A stretch of DNA of 64,000 bases from an uncultured Clostridia bacterium. Lineage in GTDB: Bacteria > Bacillota > Clostridia > UBA1381 > UMGS1253. Below are positions 8,158 through 17,146 of the stretch, in pieces; the first letter of the stretch is position 1, and the number at the start of each line of letters is the position of its first letter. The translations under genes were made by a program, and so were the position numbers. The DNA is taken from NCBI GenBank assembly GCA_934456295.1, contig CAKSHB010000005.1, positions 3,023 through 67,022 of the forward strand, written 5' to 3'. Below the pieces are notes generated by a model. It did no database searches. It saw nothing but the letters and a program-made list of their open reading frames with translations, and was not told where the DNA came from.

Positions 8158-8211
8158 TACAAAATCCCCTCTCCGAATAGATATCTCCGTACCAAACATG
8201 ATGTTACTTTA

Positions 8212-8240
8212 AATATACTAAAAAAACACGATTTAGTCAA
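8212..8240 (-). promoter_or_regulatory. Sigma-A promoter of the HPr gene
   Basis: Minus strand TTGACT (8240-8235), 17-base spacer, TATATT (8217-8212). Confidence 0.65.
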
Positions 8241-8288
8241 GTCTTTTTTAAGATTTGCGCAAGAATTATATTTGTTTATACAAAGCCT

Positions 8289-9419
8289 CTATATTCTTCG
8301 CCCTAATTTTTCGATGTTTTCGGCGCGAAATTGTGAAAAATGCCCGTTATCAAGCGCGTCACGTATCTCCTGCATAAGGTTGTTGTAAAAATACAGATTA
8401 TGCAGCACACACAAACGCTGTGCCAGCATTTCCTTTGCTTTAAACAAATGGCGTATATATGCACGGCTGTAGTTTCTGCATGCCGGACAGCCGCACCCCT
8501 CCTCTATCGGATTCATGTCAAGCTCGTATTTTGCGTTCATTATATTTATAATGCCCTCATGTGTGAAAATATGCCCGTGTCTTGCGTTACGGCTCGGCAT
8601 AACGCAATCAAAAAAGTCAACTCCGCGCCATACCGCTTCTATTATGTTAACAGGCGTTCCGACACCCATCAGATAGCGCGGTTTATTCTTCGGCATATAC
8701 GGCTCAACCTGCTCTATTATATGATACATCTCCTCATGCGACTCACCAACCGCAAGTCCGCCTATCGCGTATCCGTCAAGGTTGAGCTGCGCTATCTGCT
8801 GCATGTGTTCTTTTCTGATATCGTCATATGTCGAGCCCTGGTTTATACCGAAAAGCATCTGCTTTTTATTTATAGTATGCTCCAGTGTATTTAAATGCTC
8901 CATCTCTTTTTTGCATCTTACAAGCCAGCGTGCCGTACGCTCCGTCGAACGCCTTACATAGTCATATGGCGACGGGTTTTCTATACACTCATCAAATGCC
9001 ATTGCTATCGTTGAGGCAAGGTTTGACTGTATACGCATGCTCTCCTCCGGTCCCATAAATATGCGTCTGCCGTCTATGTGCGAGGCAAAATATACCCCTT
9101 CCTCCTCAATGCGCCTGAGCTGTGCCAGCGAAAACACCTGAAATCCGCCGCTGTCCGTAAGTATCGGTCTGTCCCAGTTCATCATGCGGTGCAGTCCGCC
9201 AAGCTCATGCACAACCCTGTCGCCCGGGCGCAGATGAAGATGATATGTGTTTGAAAGCTCAACCTGACAGCCTATCTCTTTCAAATCCATGCTCGAAACT
9301 GCGCCCTTTATAGCCGCACATGTGCCGACATTCATAAATACGGGCGTTTGTATTGTGCCGTGCACGGTCGAAAATTCGCCGCGGCGTGCTTTATTTTCGG
9401 TTTTTATTAATTTAAACAT
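8289..9419 (-). CDS. tgt: tRNA-guanine transglycosylase (Tgt)
   Basis: 376 aa, full length. Family signatures are present: TDSGGFQVFSL with a catalytic aspartate near residue 90, MAFDECIENPSPYDYVRRS, GINQGSTYDDIR, GGLAVGESHEEMY, the FDCVMPSRNARHG segment carrying the nucleophile aspartate, and a zinc site made by CGCPAC plus the later Cys/His (SRAYIRHLFKAKE). The enzyme exchanges guanine 34 for preQ1 in tRNAs with GUN anticodons. Start ATG at 9419 follows GGGGG. No queuosine biosynthesis genes (queA, queC-F) are nearby. It has its own promoter and diverges from the xpt operon. Confidence 0.97.
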   Translation of the reverse strand: MFKLIKTENKARRGEFSTVHGTIQTPVFMNVGTCAAIKGAVSSMDLKEIGCQVELSNTYHLHLRPGDRVVHELGGLHRMMNWDRPILTDSGGFQVFSLAQLRRIEEEGVYFASHIDGRRIFMGPEESMRIQSNLASTIAMAFDECIENPSPYDYVRRSTERTARWLVRCKKEMEHLNTLEHTINKKQMLFGINQGSTYDDIRKEHMQQIAQLNLDGYAIGGLAVGESHEEMYHIIEQVEPYMPKNKPRYLMGVGTPVNIIEAVWRGVDFFDCVMPSRNARHGHIFTHEGIINIMNAKYELDMNPIEEGCGCPACRNYSRAYIRHLFKAKEMLAQRLCVLHNLYFYNNLMQEIRDALDNGHFSQFRAENIEKLGRRI

Positions 9420-9510
9420 GATTTCCCCCGAATAATAAGTATATTATTTTTTATGCATTTTTTGTCTGGACAATATAAAGCTCCTGCTTAAATATCCTGT
9501 ACTAATATAT

Positions 9511-9538
9511 TTTATACACTTTTCATACATATTGTCAA
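9511..9538 (-). promoter_or_regulatory. Sigma-A promoter of tgt
   Basis: Minus strand TTGACA (9538-9533), 16-base spacer, TATAAA (9516-9511). The roughly 85-nt leader shows no recognisable preQ1 riboswitch. Confidence 0.65.
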
Positions 9539-9597
9539 CCGTTTAATAACTGTTTTCACTCTTTTTCAATCAATTTTAACAAGTTTTTCGACAACTG

Positions 9598-9626
9598 TTG
9601 ACAATTATATACAAGCGTGTTATAAT
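9598..9626 (+). promoter_or_regulatory. Perfect consensus promoter of the xpt purine operon
   Basis: TTGACA (9598-9603), 17-base spacer, TATAAT (9621-9626). Transcription would start near 9633, leaving a leader of about 405 nt before xpt. Confidence 0.85.
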
Positions 9627-9642
9627 CATAGCGTAAATCAAA

Positions 9643-9720
9643 TAATTGCCAATATAATTCCGCGTAAATCGGTGCGGAAGTTTCTACCGCAACACCACAA
9701 TATTGTGCTGCCGTGCGGCG
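9643..9720 (+). promoter_or_regulatory. Purine-riboswitch-like aptamer in the xpt leader, divergent in J3/1
   Basis: ATATAAT (9652-9658) equals the J1/2 of purine riboswitches. It is followed by a P2 stem TCCGCG / TGCGGA with loop TAAATCGG, which keeps the two L2 guanines, and then AGTTTCTACC (9679-9688), identical to the ligand-contacting J2/3. A P3 stem GCA-CA / TGTGC with a bulged A and a loop starting CC can be drawn. The canonical J3/1 GACTA with its specificity cytosine is not seen; the bases there read TGCCG, and P1 is weak. Position before xpt fits the family. Ligand and activity are uncertain. Confidence 0.55.
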
Positions 9721-9731
9721 TTTTTGTTTTT
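9687..9731 (+). terminator. Leader terminator 1, overlapping the riboswitch-like J2/3
   Basis: CCGCA (9687-9691) pairs with TGCGG (9714-9718), and CACA / TGTG inside forms a nested stem. TTTTTGTTTTT follows. The stem uses bases that the aptamer's J2/3 and P3 would need, so the two folds exclude each other. Confidence 0.6.
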
Positions 9732-9735
9732 GCAG

Positions 9736-9778
9736 GGCGCTCGGCATCACTGCAAAGCGGCAGCGCCGTCTTTGTTTT
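9736..9778 (+). terminator. Leader terminator-like hairpin 2
   Basis: GGCGCT (9736-9741) pairs with AGCGCC (9762-9767), followed by a T-rich run to 9778. Confidence 0.45.
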
Positions 9779-9907
9779 AAAGCTTGCGACTATTGGAGAA
9801 TATACTTTTGCTTTTATTTGAAGATTTTTTTCAGATTTAAAAGTTTATTTCGGATTTTGTTCCGTTTGTTTTTCGGATAATCCGGAGGTATATCCTGTTT
9901 GTTGGCG

Positions 9908-9933
9908 GCGTACTTTGCAAAGTATGCTTTTTT
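9908..9933 (+). terminator. Leader terminator-like hairpin 3
   Basis: GCGTACT (9908-9914), loop TTGCAA, AGTATGC (9921-9927), then TTTTTT. The stretch 9934-10038 holds no further gene or clear signal apart from the xpt ribosome binding site. Confidence 0.5.
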
Positions 9934-10038
9934 CATTTTTTAACTGTTTTAAAACCGCATCTGTGACATACAAACGGTACGGTTCACTGTTTTTTTGACT
10001 ATTTACAGCGGCGCATGACGCCGGAACGGAGATTTTAT

Positions 10039-10620
10039 ATGAAGCTTCTTGAGGACAGAATTATAAAAGAAGGAAAAGTATTGTCAGACCGCATACTGAA
10101 GGTCGGCAGCTTTTTAAACCAGCAGATAGACCCTTCTCTCATGTATGAAATAGGAGCGGAAATTTATAGGCTTTTTAAAGATGACGGTGTTACAAAAATC
10201 GTTACCGTCGAAGCCTCCGGAATTGCAATCGCTCTTGCGGCGGCATATCACTTCAAGGTTCCCGCGATATTTGCAAAAAAGGGCAGCTCAAGCAACGTTG
10301 AAACAAACGATTTGCTCAAAGCCCCCGTGAGGTCGTTTACGAAAAATACTGTGTACGAGGTCAGCATAAGCAGAGAATATATTTCTCCCTCGGACAAAAT
10401 TCTTATCGTTGACGACTTTTTGGCGTCGGGAAATGCACTGGAAGGTCTTATCGAAATTGCATCACAGGCAGGCGCGTCTGTTGCAGGCGCCGCGATTGCG
10501 ATAGAAAAGGGTTTTCAAAACGGCGGCGACCGTCTCAGGAATGAGGGAATACGCGTTGAGTCGCTCGCAATTATTGACAAAATGGCTCCCGGAGAAATCA
10601 CTTTCCGCGCACAGCCGTAA
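10039..10620 (+). CDS. xpt: Xanthine phosphoribosyltransferase
   Basis: 193 aa, matching Bacillus Xpt (194 aa). The PRPP-binding loop ILIVDDFLASGNAL lies near residue 120, and the ASGIAIA and FAKKGSSSNVE segments are typical of Xpt. The enzyme salvages xanthine to XMP with PRPP in the cytoplasm. I chose the ATG at 10039 because GGAACGGAG precedes it and MKLLEDRI is the family start; the longer frame from 10015 adds only MTPERRFY. It is the first gene of an operon with a nucleoside ABC transporter and purA, joining salvage, uptake and AMP synthesis. Confidence 0.95.
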   Translation: MKLLEDRIIKEGKVLSDRILKVGSFLNQQIDPSLMYEIGAEIYRLFKDDGVTKIVTVEASGIAIALAAAYHFKVPAIFAKKGSSSNVETNDLLKAPVRSFTKNTVYEVSISREYISPSDKILIVDDFLASGNALEGLIEIASQAGASVAGAAIAIEKGFQNGGDRLRNEGIRVESLAIIDKMAPGEITFRAQP

Positions 10621-10685
10621 CTGACTTTGATGTAACTTTAGTTTACATATATTTTAAATTATGCCGAAAGGCGGGAGGTATTATT

Positions 10686-11903
10686 ATGAAGAAAATCTTT
10701 TCACTGTTGATGGCAGCCGTTATGCTGCTTTCCTGCATCATGCTTACTGCATGCAGCGGCGGACAGACAAACAGCACAGATGATACCCAGACATCTGCAA
10801 AAGACATTAAAGTAGGTTTTATTTTCCTCCACGATGAAAACTCAACCTATGACAAAAACTTCATGGACGCTGCTACAGCTGCAAAAAAGGCTCTCGGTCT
10901 TAAAGATGACCAGGTTATGTTTAAAACAAACATTCCCGAGTCGAACGAGTGCTATGAAGCAGCAGCAAGCCTTGTTGACGCAGGTTGCGACATCGTATTC
11001 GCTGACAGTTTCGGTCACGAAGATTTCATAATCCAGGCTGCAAAAGAGTTCCCCAACACTGTTTTTGCACATGCTACGGGAACAAAAGCTCACACAGAAA
11101 AGCTTCCTAACTACTACAACGCTTTCGCTTCCATATATGAAGGCCGTTTCCTGGCAGGTGTTGCTGCAGGACTGAAGCTCAACGAGATGATTGACAGCGG
11201 TAAAATCACGGCAGAGCAGGCAAAGATGGGTTATGTCGGCGCATATCCGTATGCAGAGGTTAAGTCCGGCTACACATCATACTTCCTCGGCGCACGCTCG
11301 GTTTGCCCGTCGGTAACAATGGAAGTTAAGTTCACAAACTCATGGTTTGATATAGCTGCGGAGAAGGAAACCGCTAACGCGCTTATCGCTGACGGCTGCG
11401 TACTTATAAGCCAGCATGCTGACTCTGAGGGCGCTCCCAAAGCTTGTGAAGAAGCAGGTGTTCCGAACGTTGCATACAACCTTGACACACGTGAATGGGG
11501 TCCGAACACAGCTCTCATTTCATCAAAGATTAACTGGGAGCCTTATTTTGAGCACCTTATCACATCTGTTCAGAAGGGTACTTCAATCACACAGGATTTC
11601 TCGGGCGGACTTAAAGACGACGTTGTTCAAATTCTCGGTCTTAACGACAAAGTTGCCGCTAAAGGTACACAGGAGAAACTTGACGAAGTAAAGGCAAAAC
11701 TCATCTCGGGCGATATAAAGGTATTTGATACATCAACGTTTACTGTTGACGGTAAAACTGTTACGGAATACAAAGCAGACGTTGATTCCGACGCTGCATT
11801 CACACCCGATACAGAAGTTGTATCCGATGGATACTTCCATGAATCGGAAATGCGTTCGGCTCCGTACTTTGACCTTAACATTGACGGTATAACAATAAAA
11901 TAA
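10686..11903 (+). CDS. BMP-family lipoprotein, purine nucleoside ABC transporter substrate-binding protein
   Basis: 405 aa. A lipoprotein signal peptide ends in the lipobox LTAC (cysteine near residue 23), so it is anchored outside the membrane. The periplasmic-binding fold of the BmpA/PnrA/YufN type follows: KVGFIFLHDENSTYDKNF, CDIVFADSFGHEDF, GRFLAGVAAG, GYVGAYPYAEV. PnrA-type proteins bind purine nucleosides; the next three genes encode the matching ATPase and two permeases, and flanking xpt and purA support purine uptake. GGGAGG precedes the start. A terminator follows, so this gene is probably made in excess over the membrane parts. Confidence 0.92.
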   Translation: MKKIFSLLMAAVMLLSCIMLTACSGGQTNSTDDTQTSAKDIKVGFIFLHDENSTYDKNFMDAATAAKKALGLKDDQVMFKTNIPESNECYEAAASLVDAGCDIVFADSFGHEDFIIQAAKEFPNTVFAHATGTKAHTEKLPNYYNAFASIYEGRFLAGVAAGLKLNEMIDSGKITAEQAKMGYVGAYPYAEVKSGYTSYFLGARSVCPSVTMEVKFTNSWFDIAAEKETANALIADGCVLISQHADSEGAPKACEEAGVPNVAYNLDTREWGPNTALISSKINWEPYFEHLITSVQKGTSITQDFSGGLKDDVVQILGLNDKVAAKGTQEKLDEVKAKLISGDIKVFDTSTFTVDGKTVTEYKADVDSDAAFTPDTEVVSDGYFHESEMRSAPYFDLNIDGITIK

Positions 11904-11926
11904 AAAGCTTAAATTAAATAACGTGC

Positions 11927-11971
11927 CCTCATGCAGAGACATTGTGCCCTGCATGAGGTGTTTTCGTTTTT
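11927..11971 (+). terminator. Intra-operon terminator between binding protein and ATPase genes
   Basis: CCTCATGCAG (11927-11936) pairs perfectly with CTGCATGAGG (11949-11958), followed by a T-rich run to 11971. Partial read-through would set the higher dose of binding protein usual for ABC importers. Confidence 0.7.
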
Positions 11972-12142
11972 TTGTTTTTTATAAAAAGTATAGAAATTTT
12001 GGTAAAAATACGTAAATTTCGCTCTGAACAAAATTCATACGGTAAAAATATCAAGTTTTTGGTTTTGCATGCAGCCGCTTTTCCGAATGTATTTCCGGTA
12101 TGGGTTTTGTTGAGAGTGAAATATGAAATCAGGAGGAATTTT

Positions 12143-13687
12143 ATGTCTTCTACAACGGCAATTGAACTCAGAAACATAACAAAGACATTCGGCTCCGTAA
12201 CAGCCAACAAAAATGTCTGCATGAGTGTAAACAAAGGCGAGATACTGTCTGTGCTCGGAGAAAACGGAAGCGGAAAAACAACGCTTATGAACATGATTTC
12301 GGGCATTTACTTTCCCGACGAAGGGCAAATCTTCATAAACGGCGAAGAGGTTGTTATCCGTTCGCCGAAGGACGCATATGAGTACAAAATCGGCATGATA
12401 CATCAGCATTTTAAACTTGTTGATGTGTTTACTGCCGCAGAAAACATAATTCTCGGACTTGACACAAAGAAAAAGTTTGATATAAAATCCGCGGAGAAAA
12501 AGGTTCGCGAAATAGCGGACAGATACGGTTTTATTATTGACCCGAACAAGAAGATATATGAGATGTCCGTTTCGGAAAAACAGACCGTTGAAATAATAAG
12601 GGTTTTATACCGCGGCTCCGATATCCTCGTTCTTGATGAGCCGACAGCCGTACTTACGCCGCAGGAAACAAAGAAGCTTTTTGCGGTACTGCGCAACATG
12701 AGAAATGACGGCAAAGCAATCATAATCATCACGCACAAGCTTAATGAGGTTCTTGAAATTTCCGACCGCGTTTCCGTTTTGCGTAAAGGTGAATACATAG
12801 GAACCGTGAACACCTCCGAAACCTCGGAATCGGAGCTTACCGAAATGATGGTAGGCAAAAAAATTTCGCTCAACATTGAGCGCAGCGAGCCGGAAAATCC
12901 GGTTGACCGCCTGAAGGTTGAACATATAAACTGCATGAACCGTGAGGGTGCAACGCTGCTTAATGACGTTTCGTTTACGGCGCGCTCGGGAGAAATCCTC
13001 GGTATTGCCGGTATTGCGGGCAGCGGACAGCGCGAGCTTCTGGAAGCAATAGCCGGTTTGCAGCATGTTGACAGCGGAAGTATTCTGTATTTTAACCCCA
13101 AAACGGGCGAAACGGAAAACCTCAGGGATAAAACCCCGATGGAAATCCGCGACATGGGTGTGCGGCTGTCATTTGTGCCGGAGGACAGACTCGGCATGGG
13201 ACTTGTCGGCAACATGGACATAATTGATAACATGATGCTCAGAAGCTACCGCAAGGGAAAATCGGTATTTCTTGAGAGAAAGGCGCCGAAAAATCTTGCC
13301 GAGGAGATAATAGACAGGCTTGAGGTTGTAACACCCAGTGCAAATACTCCCGTAAGAAAGCTCTCGGGCGGAAATGTGCAAAAGGTTCTTGTCGGTCGCG
13401 AAATTGCATCTTCGCCGACAGTATTGATGGCGGCTTATCCCGTGAGAGGGCTTGACATAAACTCATCATACACGATATACAACCTTTTAAACGAGCAGAA
13501 ACGCCGCGGTGTTGCGGTAATACTGGTTGGTGAGGACCTCGATGTGCTGCTTGAGCTGTGTGACAGAATTGTTGTAATATGCGGCGGCGCAATAAGTGAT
13601 ATCGTTGATGCACGCACAACCACAAAAGAAAAGGTCGGACTTCTTATGACCGGCTCAAAAAAGGGGGCTGACGCTGATGAAAAATAA
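12143..13687 (+). CDS. Nucleoside ABC transporter ATP-binding protein with two ATPase domains
   Basis: 514 aa, a fused double ATPase like YufO/NupO. Domain 1 (residues 1-240) has Walker A LGENGSGKTT, signature-like MSVSEKQT and Walker B ILVLDEPTAVLT. Domain 2 (about 260-505) has a degenerate P-loop IAGSGQRE, a good signature KLSGGNVQK and a modified Walker B region (MAAYPVRGLD), as usual in this sugar/nucleoside subfamily. AGGAGG lies just before the ATG at 12143; the longer frame from 11972 starts within the terminator region and is rejected. Its 3' end overlaps the permease gene by 11 bases. Confidence 0.94.
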   Translation: MSSTTAIELRNITKTFGSVTANKNVCMSVNKGEILSVLGENGSGKTTLMNMISGIYFPDEGQIFINGEEVVIRSPKDAYEYKIGMIHQHFKLVDVFTAAENIILGLDTKKKFDIKSAEKKVREIADRYGFIIDPNKKIYEMSVSEKQTVEIIRVLYRGSDILVLDEPTAVLTPQETKKLFAVLRNMRNDGKAIIIITHKLNEVLEISDRVSVLRKGEYIGTVNTSETSESELTEMMVGKKISLNIERSEPENPVDRLKVEHINCMNREGATLLNDVSFTARSGEILGIAGIAGSGQRELLEAIAGLQHVDSGSILYFNPKTGETENLRDKTPMEIRDMGVRLSFVPEDRLGMGLVGNMDIIDNMMLRSYRKGKSVFLERKAPKNLAEEIIDRLEVVTPSANTPVRKLSGGNVQKVLVGREIASSPTVLMAAYPVRGLDINSSYTIYNLLNEQKRRGVAVILVGEDLDVLLELCDRIVVICGGAISDIVDARTTTKEKVGLLMTGSKKGADADEK

Positions 13688-14786
13688 AGAAAAGCATGCC
13701 CATGAACCGCTTATACAGGTTGTGAAGCGTGCAGACATGGTGTGGTACAAATCCTGGACAATCAGGCTTATTGCCGTTGTAATTGCGCTTTTGTTATGCG
13801 CTCTCGTTATAGTTCTGCTGACAGGCTATAACCCTATTCAGATTTATGTTTCCATGTTTGAGGGAACTTTTGGTTCAACGCGTAAGCTCTGGAATACTCT
13901 GCAAAAGCTGGCAATGCTTCTGTGTATATCGCTCGCCGTAACCCCTGCTTTTAAAATGAAGTTCTGGAACATCGGCGCAGAGGGACAGTCGCTTGTCGGT
14001 GGGCTTGCCGCTGCGGCATTCATGATATATTTTGGCGACACAATGAGCCCATATATCCTGTTTCCGCTCATGTTCATAGCGTCACTTCTCGCGGGCATGA
14101 TATGGGGCGTTATTCCGGCATATTTTAAGGCGAAGTTTAACACAAACGAAACACTGTTCACTCTTATGATGAACTATATCGCCATGCAAATTGTTTCCTT
14201 CTGCATAGTTTTCTGGGAAAATCCGAAGGACTCAAACACAGTCGGCGTTATTAACCGTGCAACCGAAGGCGGCTGGCTTCCGACGTTGTTTGGGCAGAAA
14301 TACCTTCTGAACATACTGATTGTTGCCGTAATTACGCTTATTATGTACATATATCTGCGCTACAGCAAGCACGGCTACGAAATTTCCGTTGTCGGTGAAA
14401 GTGAGAACACGGCAAAATATATCGGTATAAATGTAAAAAAAGTTATAATAAGAACGATGGCGCTTTCGGGCGCACTGTGCGGTATAGCGGGTCTGTTGCT
14501 CGTTGCCGGCACAGACCACACCATAAACACCAACACCGTCGGCGGCATGGGCTTTACGGCAATAATGGTATCATGGCTGGCGAAATTTAACCCGATATTT
14601 ATGACGCTGACATCATTTCTTATTGTCTTTCTGGAGCGCGGCGCAAGCGAAATTGCAACCGCATTCCAGCTGAATGAAAGCGTTTCCTCGATATTGACGG
14701 GTATTATACTGTTCTTCATTATCGGCAGTGAGTTTTTTGTTCAGTATAAAATTAATATTCGTGCAAAGCATAAGGAGGAGAAATAA
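13677..14786 (+). CDS. Nucleoside ABC transporter permease 1
   Basis: 369 aa, about nine to ten membrane segments beginning near residue 30. The conserved stretch FKMKFWNIGAEGQSLVGG and the late KKVIIRTMALSGALCGIAG mark the BPD_transp_2 family (YufP/NupP). It overlaps the ATPase gene by 11 bases with the ribosome binding site GGGGG inside it, so the two are translationally coupled. Forms the channel with the next gene. Confidence 0.93.
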   Translation: MKNKEKHAHEPLIQVVKRADMVWYKSWTIRLIAVVIALLLCALVIVLLTGYNPIQIYVSMFEGTFGSTRKLWNTLQKLAMLLCISLAVTPAFKMKFWNIGAEGQSLVGGLAAAAFMIYFGDTMSPYILFPLMFIASLLAGMIWGVIPAYFKAKFNTNETLFTLMMNYIAMQIVSFCIVFWENPKDSNTVGVINRATEGGWLPTLFGQKYLLNILIVAVITLIMYIYLRYSKHGYEISVVGESENTAKYIGINVKKVIIRTMALSGALCGIAGLLLVAGTDHTINTNTVGGMGFTAIMVSWLAKFNPIFMTLTSFLIVFLERGASEIATAFQLNESVSSILTGIILFFIIGSEFFVQYKINIRAKHKEEK

Positions 14787-14788
14787 GA

Positions 14789-15763
14789 ATGTTTGCAACT
14801 ATTATAAGCAAAGCAATCACACAGGGCATACCTCTTCTGTTTGGCTCAACGGGCGAAATAATAACCGAAAAATCGGGTAATCTTAACCTCGGTATTCCGG
14901 GCATAATGTATATGGGCGGCAGCGCCGGCGTAATCGGGGCATATCTGTACGAACGCTCGGTCGATGTGCCGCAGCCGTTCTGGTGCATAACAATTCCGCT
15001 TCTCGCCGCACTTATAGGTGCAGGTTTTGCCGCATTTATATACAGCTTTCTGACAATAACGCTGCGTGCAAACCAGAATGTGACGGGTCTTGCGCTTACG
15101 ACCTTCGGCGTCGGCTTCGGCGATTTCTTCGGCGGCTCGCTCACAAAGATTTTTGCGGACGGAGGAAATCTGTCGGTAAAGACTACCGCCGACTATTTTA
15201 AAACACCTCTGCCGTTTGCAAATGACCTCGGAGCGATAGGAACAATATTTTTCTCATACGGCTTTTTGGCATATCTCGCCGTTGTCATAGCGCTTGCTGC
15301 GTCATGGTTTTTAAACCGTACACGCACGGGACTGCATCTCCGCGCAGTAGGAGAAAATCCTGCCACAGCCGATGCTGCCGGAATTAACGTTACAAAGTAT
15401 AAATACCTTGCAACATGTATCGGAGGCGCAATCGCAGGCCTCGGCGGATTATACTTTATTATGGATTATACGGGCGGCTCGTGGACAAACGGCGGTTTCG
15501 GCGACCGCGGCTGGCTCGCGATTGCACTTGTTATATTTGCACTGTGGAAACCGAATGTCAGCATTTTGGGTTCATTTGTATTCGGCGGACTTTACATTGC
15601 ATATTCATATATATCGGGGCTCAGCAGAAGCTCGGTTGCTATATTTAACATGCTTCCGTATGTTGTGACGATTTTGGTGCTTATTCTGACAAGCGTCCGC
15701 AACAAAAAGGAAAATCAGCCTCCGGCATCGCTGGGACTTGCATATTTCCGTGAGGACCGATAG
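14789..15763 (+). CDS. Nucleoside ABC transporter permease 2
   Basis: 324 aa, multi-pass membrane protein of the YufQ/NupQ type. EIITEKSGNLNLGIPGIMYMGG near residue 25 and LRAVGENPATADAAGINVTKYKYLA near residue 190 are family signatures. It starts two bases after the previous stop, with GGAGG inside the end of the upstream gene, which indicates coupling. Completes the importer: lipoprotein, ATPase and two permeases. Confidence 0.93.
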   Translation: MFATIISKAITQGIPLLFGSTGEIITEKSGNLNLGIPGIMYMGGSAGVIGAYLYERSVDVPQPFWCITIPLLAALIGAGFAAFIYSFLTITLRANQNVTGLALTTFGVGFGDFFGGSLTKIFADGGNLSVKTTADYFKTPLPFANDLGAIGTIFFSYGFLAYLAVVIALAASWFLNRTRTGLHLRAVGENPATADAAGINVTKYKYLATCIGGAIAGLGGLYFIMDYTGGSWTNGGFGDRGWLAIALVIFALWKPNVSILGSFVFGGLYIAYSYISGLSRSSVAIFNMLPYVVTILVLILTSVRNKKENQPPASLGLAYFREDR

Positions 15764-15812
15764 TAAACTATGAGCGCGGCAAAAGCCGCATATATGAAAG
15801 GTGGTAACCAAT

Positions 15813-17090
15813 ATGGTAAGAGCAGTAGTTGGTGCAAACTGGGGCGACGAAGGCAAGGGCAAGATTACAGACATGCTTGCAAAAGACGCCGATATTGTAA
15901 TAAGATTTCAGGGCGGTGCAAACGCAGGACATACTATCGTAAACGACTACGGCAAATTTGCGCTTCATCTTCTTCCGTCAGGTTCGTTTAATTCAAACGT
16001 TATAAACATGATTGGCAATGGTGTTGCGCTTGATATAGACAGACTTTTCAGCGAGATAAACGATATTGTGAACCGCGGCGTGCCAAAGCCCAACATCGTA
16101 ATATCAGAAAGAGCGCAGGTTCTTATGCCCTATCATGTGCTTCTTGACACATATGAAGAAGAAAGACTGTCGGACAGAAAGTTTGGCTCGACAAAGTCTG
16201 GTATTGCGCCTTTTTATTCAGACAAATTTGCAAAAATCGGTTTTCAGGTATGGGAGCTTTTGCAGAGCGATGATTTGCTCTATGAAAAGGCAAAAAACGT
16301 GCTTGAAATAAAAAATCTGATAATTGAACATGTGTACCACAAACCCCGCATCGACCTTGATGAGTTTTTTGAAACACTCAAACGCTACAGAGAAATTGTA
16401 AAGCCTTATGTTATAAATTCGGTTGAGTTTATTCATAACGCTATAAAAGAAGGCAAAAACATTCTGCTTGAAGGTCAGCTCGGTTCGCTCAAAGACCCTG
16501 ACTTCGGCATATACCCGTTTACGACCTCATCTCATACACTCGCAGGCTACGGCGCTTGCGGCGCAGGCATACCGCCATATGAAATCAAAGATATTATAAC
16601 CGTTGTAAAGGCATATTCCTCCGCTGTCGGAGCAGGTGCGTTCGTTTCCGAAATTTTCGGCGATGAGGCTGACGAGCTTCGCAGAAGAGGCGGTGACGGC
16701 GGCGAATACGGCGCAACTACTGGCAGACCGAGAAGAATGGGCTGGTTTGACTGTGTAGCGTCAAGATACGGCTGCATGGTCCAGGGAACGACACAGGTTG
16801 CGTTTACGGTGCTTGACGTTTTGGGATATCTGGACGAAATTCCCGTATGCGTTGCGTATGAATATGACGGCAAAACAACAAAGGAATTTCCGACAACTGA
16901 CAAGCTTAATATTGCAAAACCTGTACTTAAAACAATGAAGGGCTGGAAATGTGACATAAGGGGAATAAAAAAATATGAAGACCTTCCCGAAAATTGCAGA
17001 AAGTACATTGAGTTTGTTGAGAGCGAAATCGGATATCCGATTAAGATTGTTTCAATCGGTCCCGGCAGAGATGATATAATTTACAGATAA
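15813..17090 (+). CDS. purA: Adenylosuccinate synthetase
   Basis: 425 aa, full length. The GTP-binding glycine loop GANWGDEGKGKITD lies at residues 7-20, and GHTIV, the IMP-loop segment ending in GIAPFYSDK, LEGQLG, GATTGRPRR and the C-terminal base-recognition GPGRD are all present. It makes adenylosuccinate from IMP, aspartate and GTP, the first committed step to AMP. The ATG at 15813 is preceded by GAAAGGTGG. Lying 49 bases after the transporter, it ends the xpt operon, linking imported or salvaged purines to AMP; this placement with a transporter is less usual than monocistronic purA. Confidence 0.97.
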   Translation: MVRAVVGANWGDEGKGKITDMLAKDADIVIRFQGGANAGHTIVNDYGKFALHLLPSGSFNSNVINMIGNGVALDIDRLFSEINDIVNRGVPKPNIVISERAQVLMPYHVLLDTYEEERLSDRKFGSTKSGIAPFYSDKFAKIGFQVWELLQSDDLLYEKAKNVLEIKNLIIEHVYHKPRIDLDEFFETLKRYREIVKPYVINSVEFIHNAIKEGKNILLEGQLGSLKDPDFGIYPFTTSSHTLAGYGACGAGIPPYEIKDIITVVKAYSSAVGAGAFVSEIFGDEADELRRRGGDGGEYGATTGRPRRMGWFDCVASRYGCMVQGTTQVAFTVLDVLGYLDEIPVCVAYEYDGKTTKEFPTTDKLNIAKPVLKTMKGWKCDIRGIKKYEDLPENCRKYIEFVESEIGYPIKIVSIGPGRDDIIYR

Positions 17091-17103
17091 TATATTGCAA
17101 TAC

Positions 17104-17135
17104 AAAAGCCGCAGTCTGCTGAACTGCGGCTTTTT
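17104..17135. terminator. Bidirectional terminator between purA and thiN
   Basis: AAAAGCCGCAG, loop of nine, CTGCGGCTTTTT. It serves both convergent operons. Confidence 0.85.
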
Positions 17136-17146
17136 ATGTAGCTATA

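Noticed and set aside
9420..9510. preQ1 riboswitch before tgt
   Set aside because: The leader lacks the A-rich tail and C-rich loop expected for preQ1-I, and the clear structured element nearby is on the other strand.
9556..9750. 64-codon minus-strand frame between tgt and xpt
   Set aside because: It overlaps both divergent promoters and the riboswitch-like leader and has no ribosome binding site.
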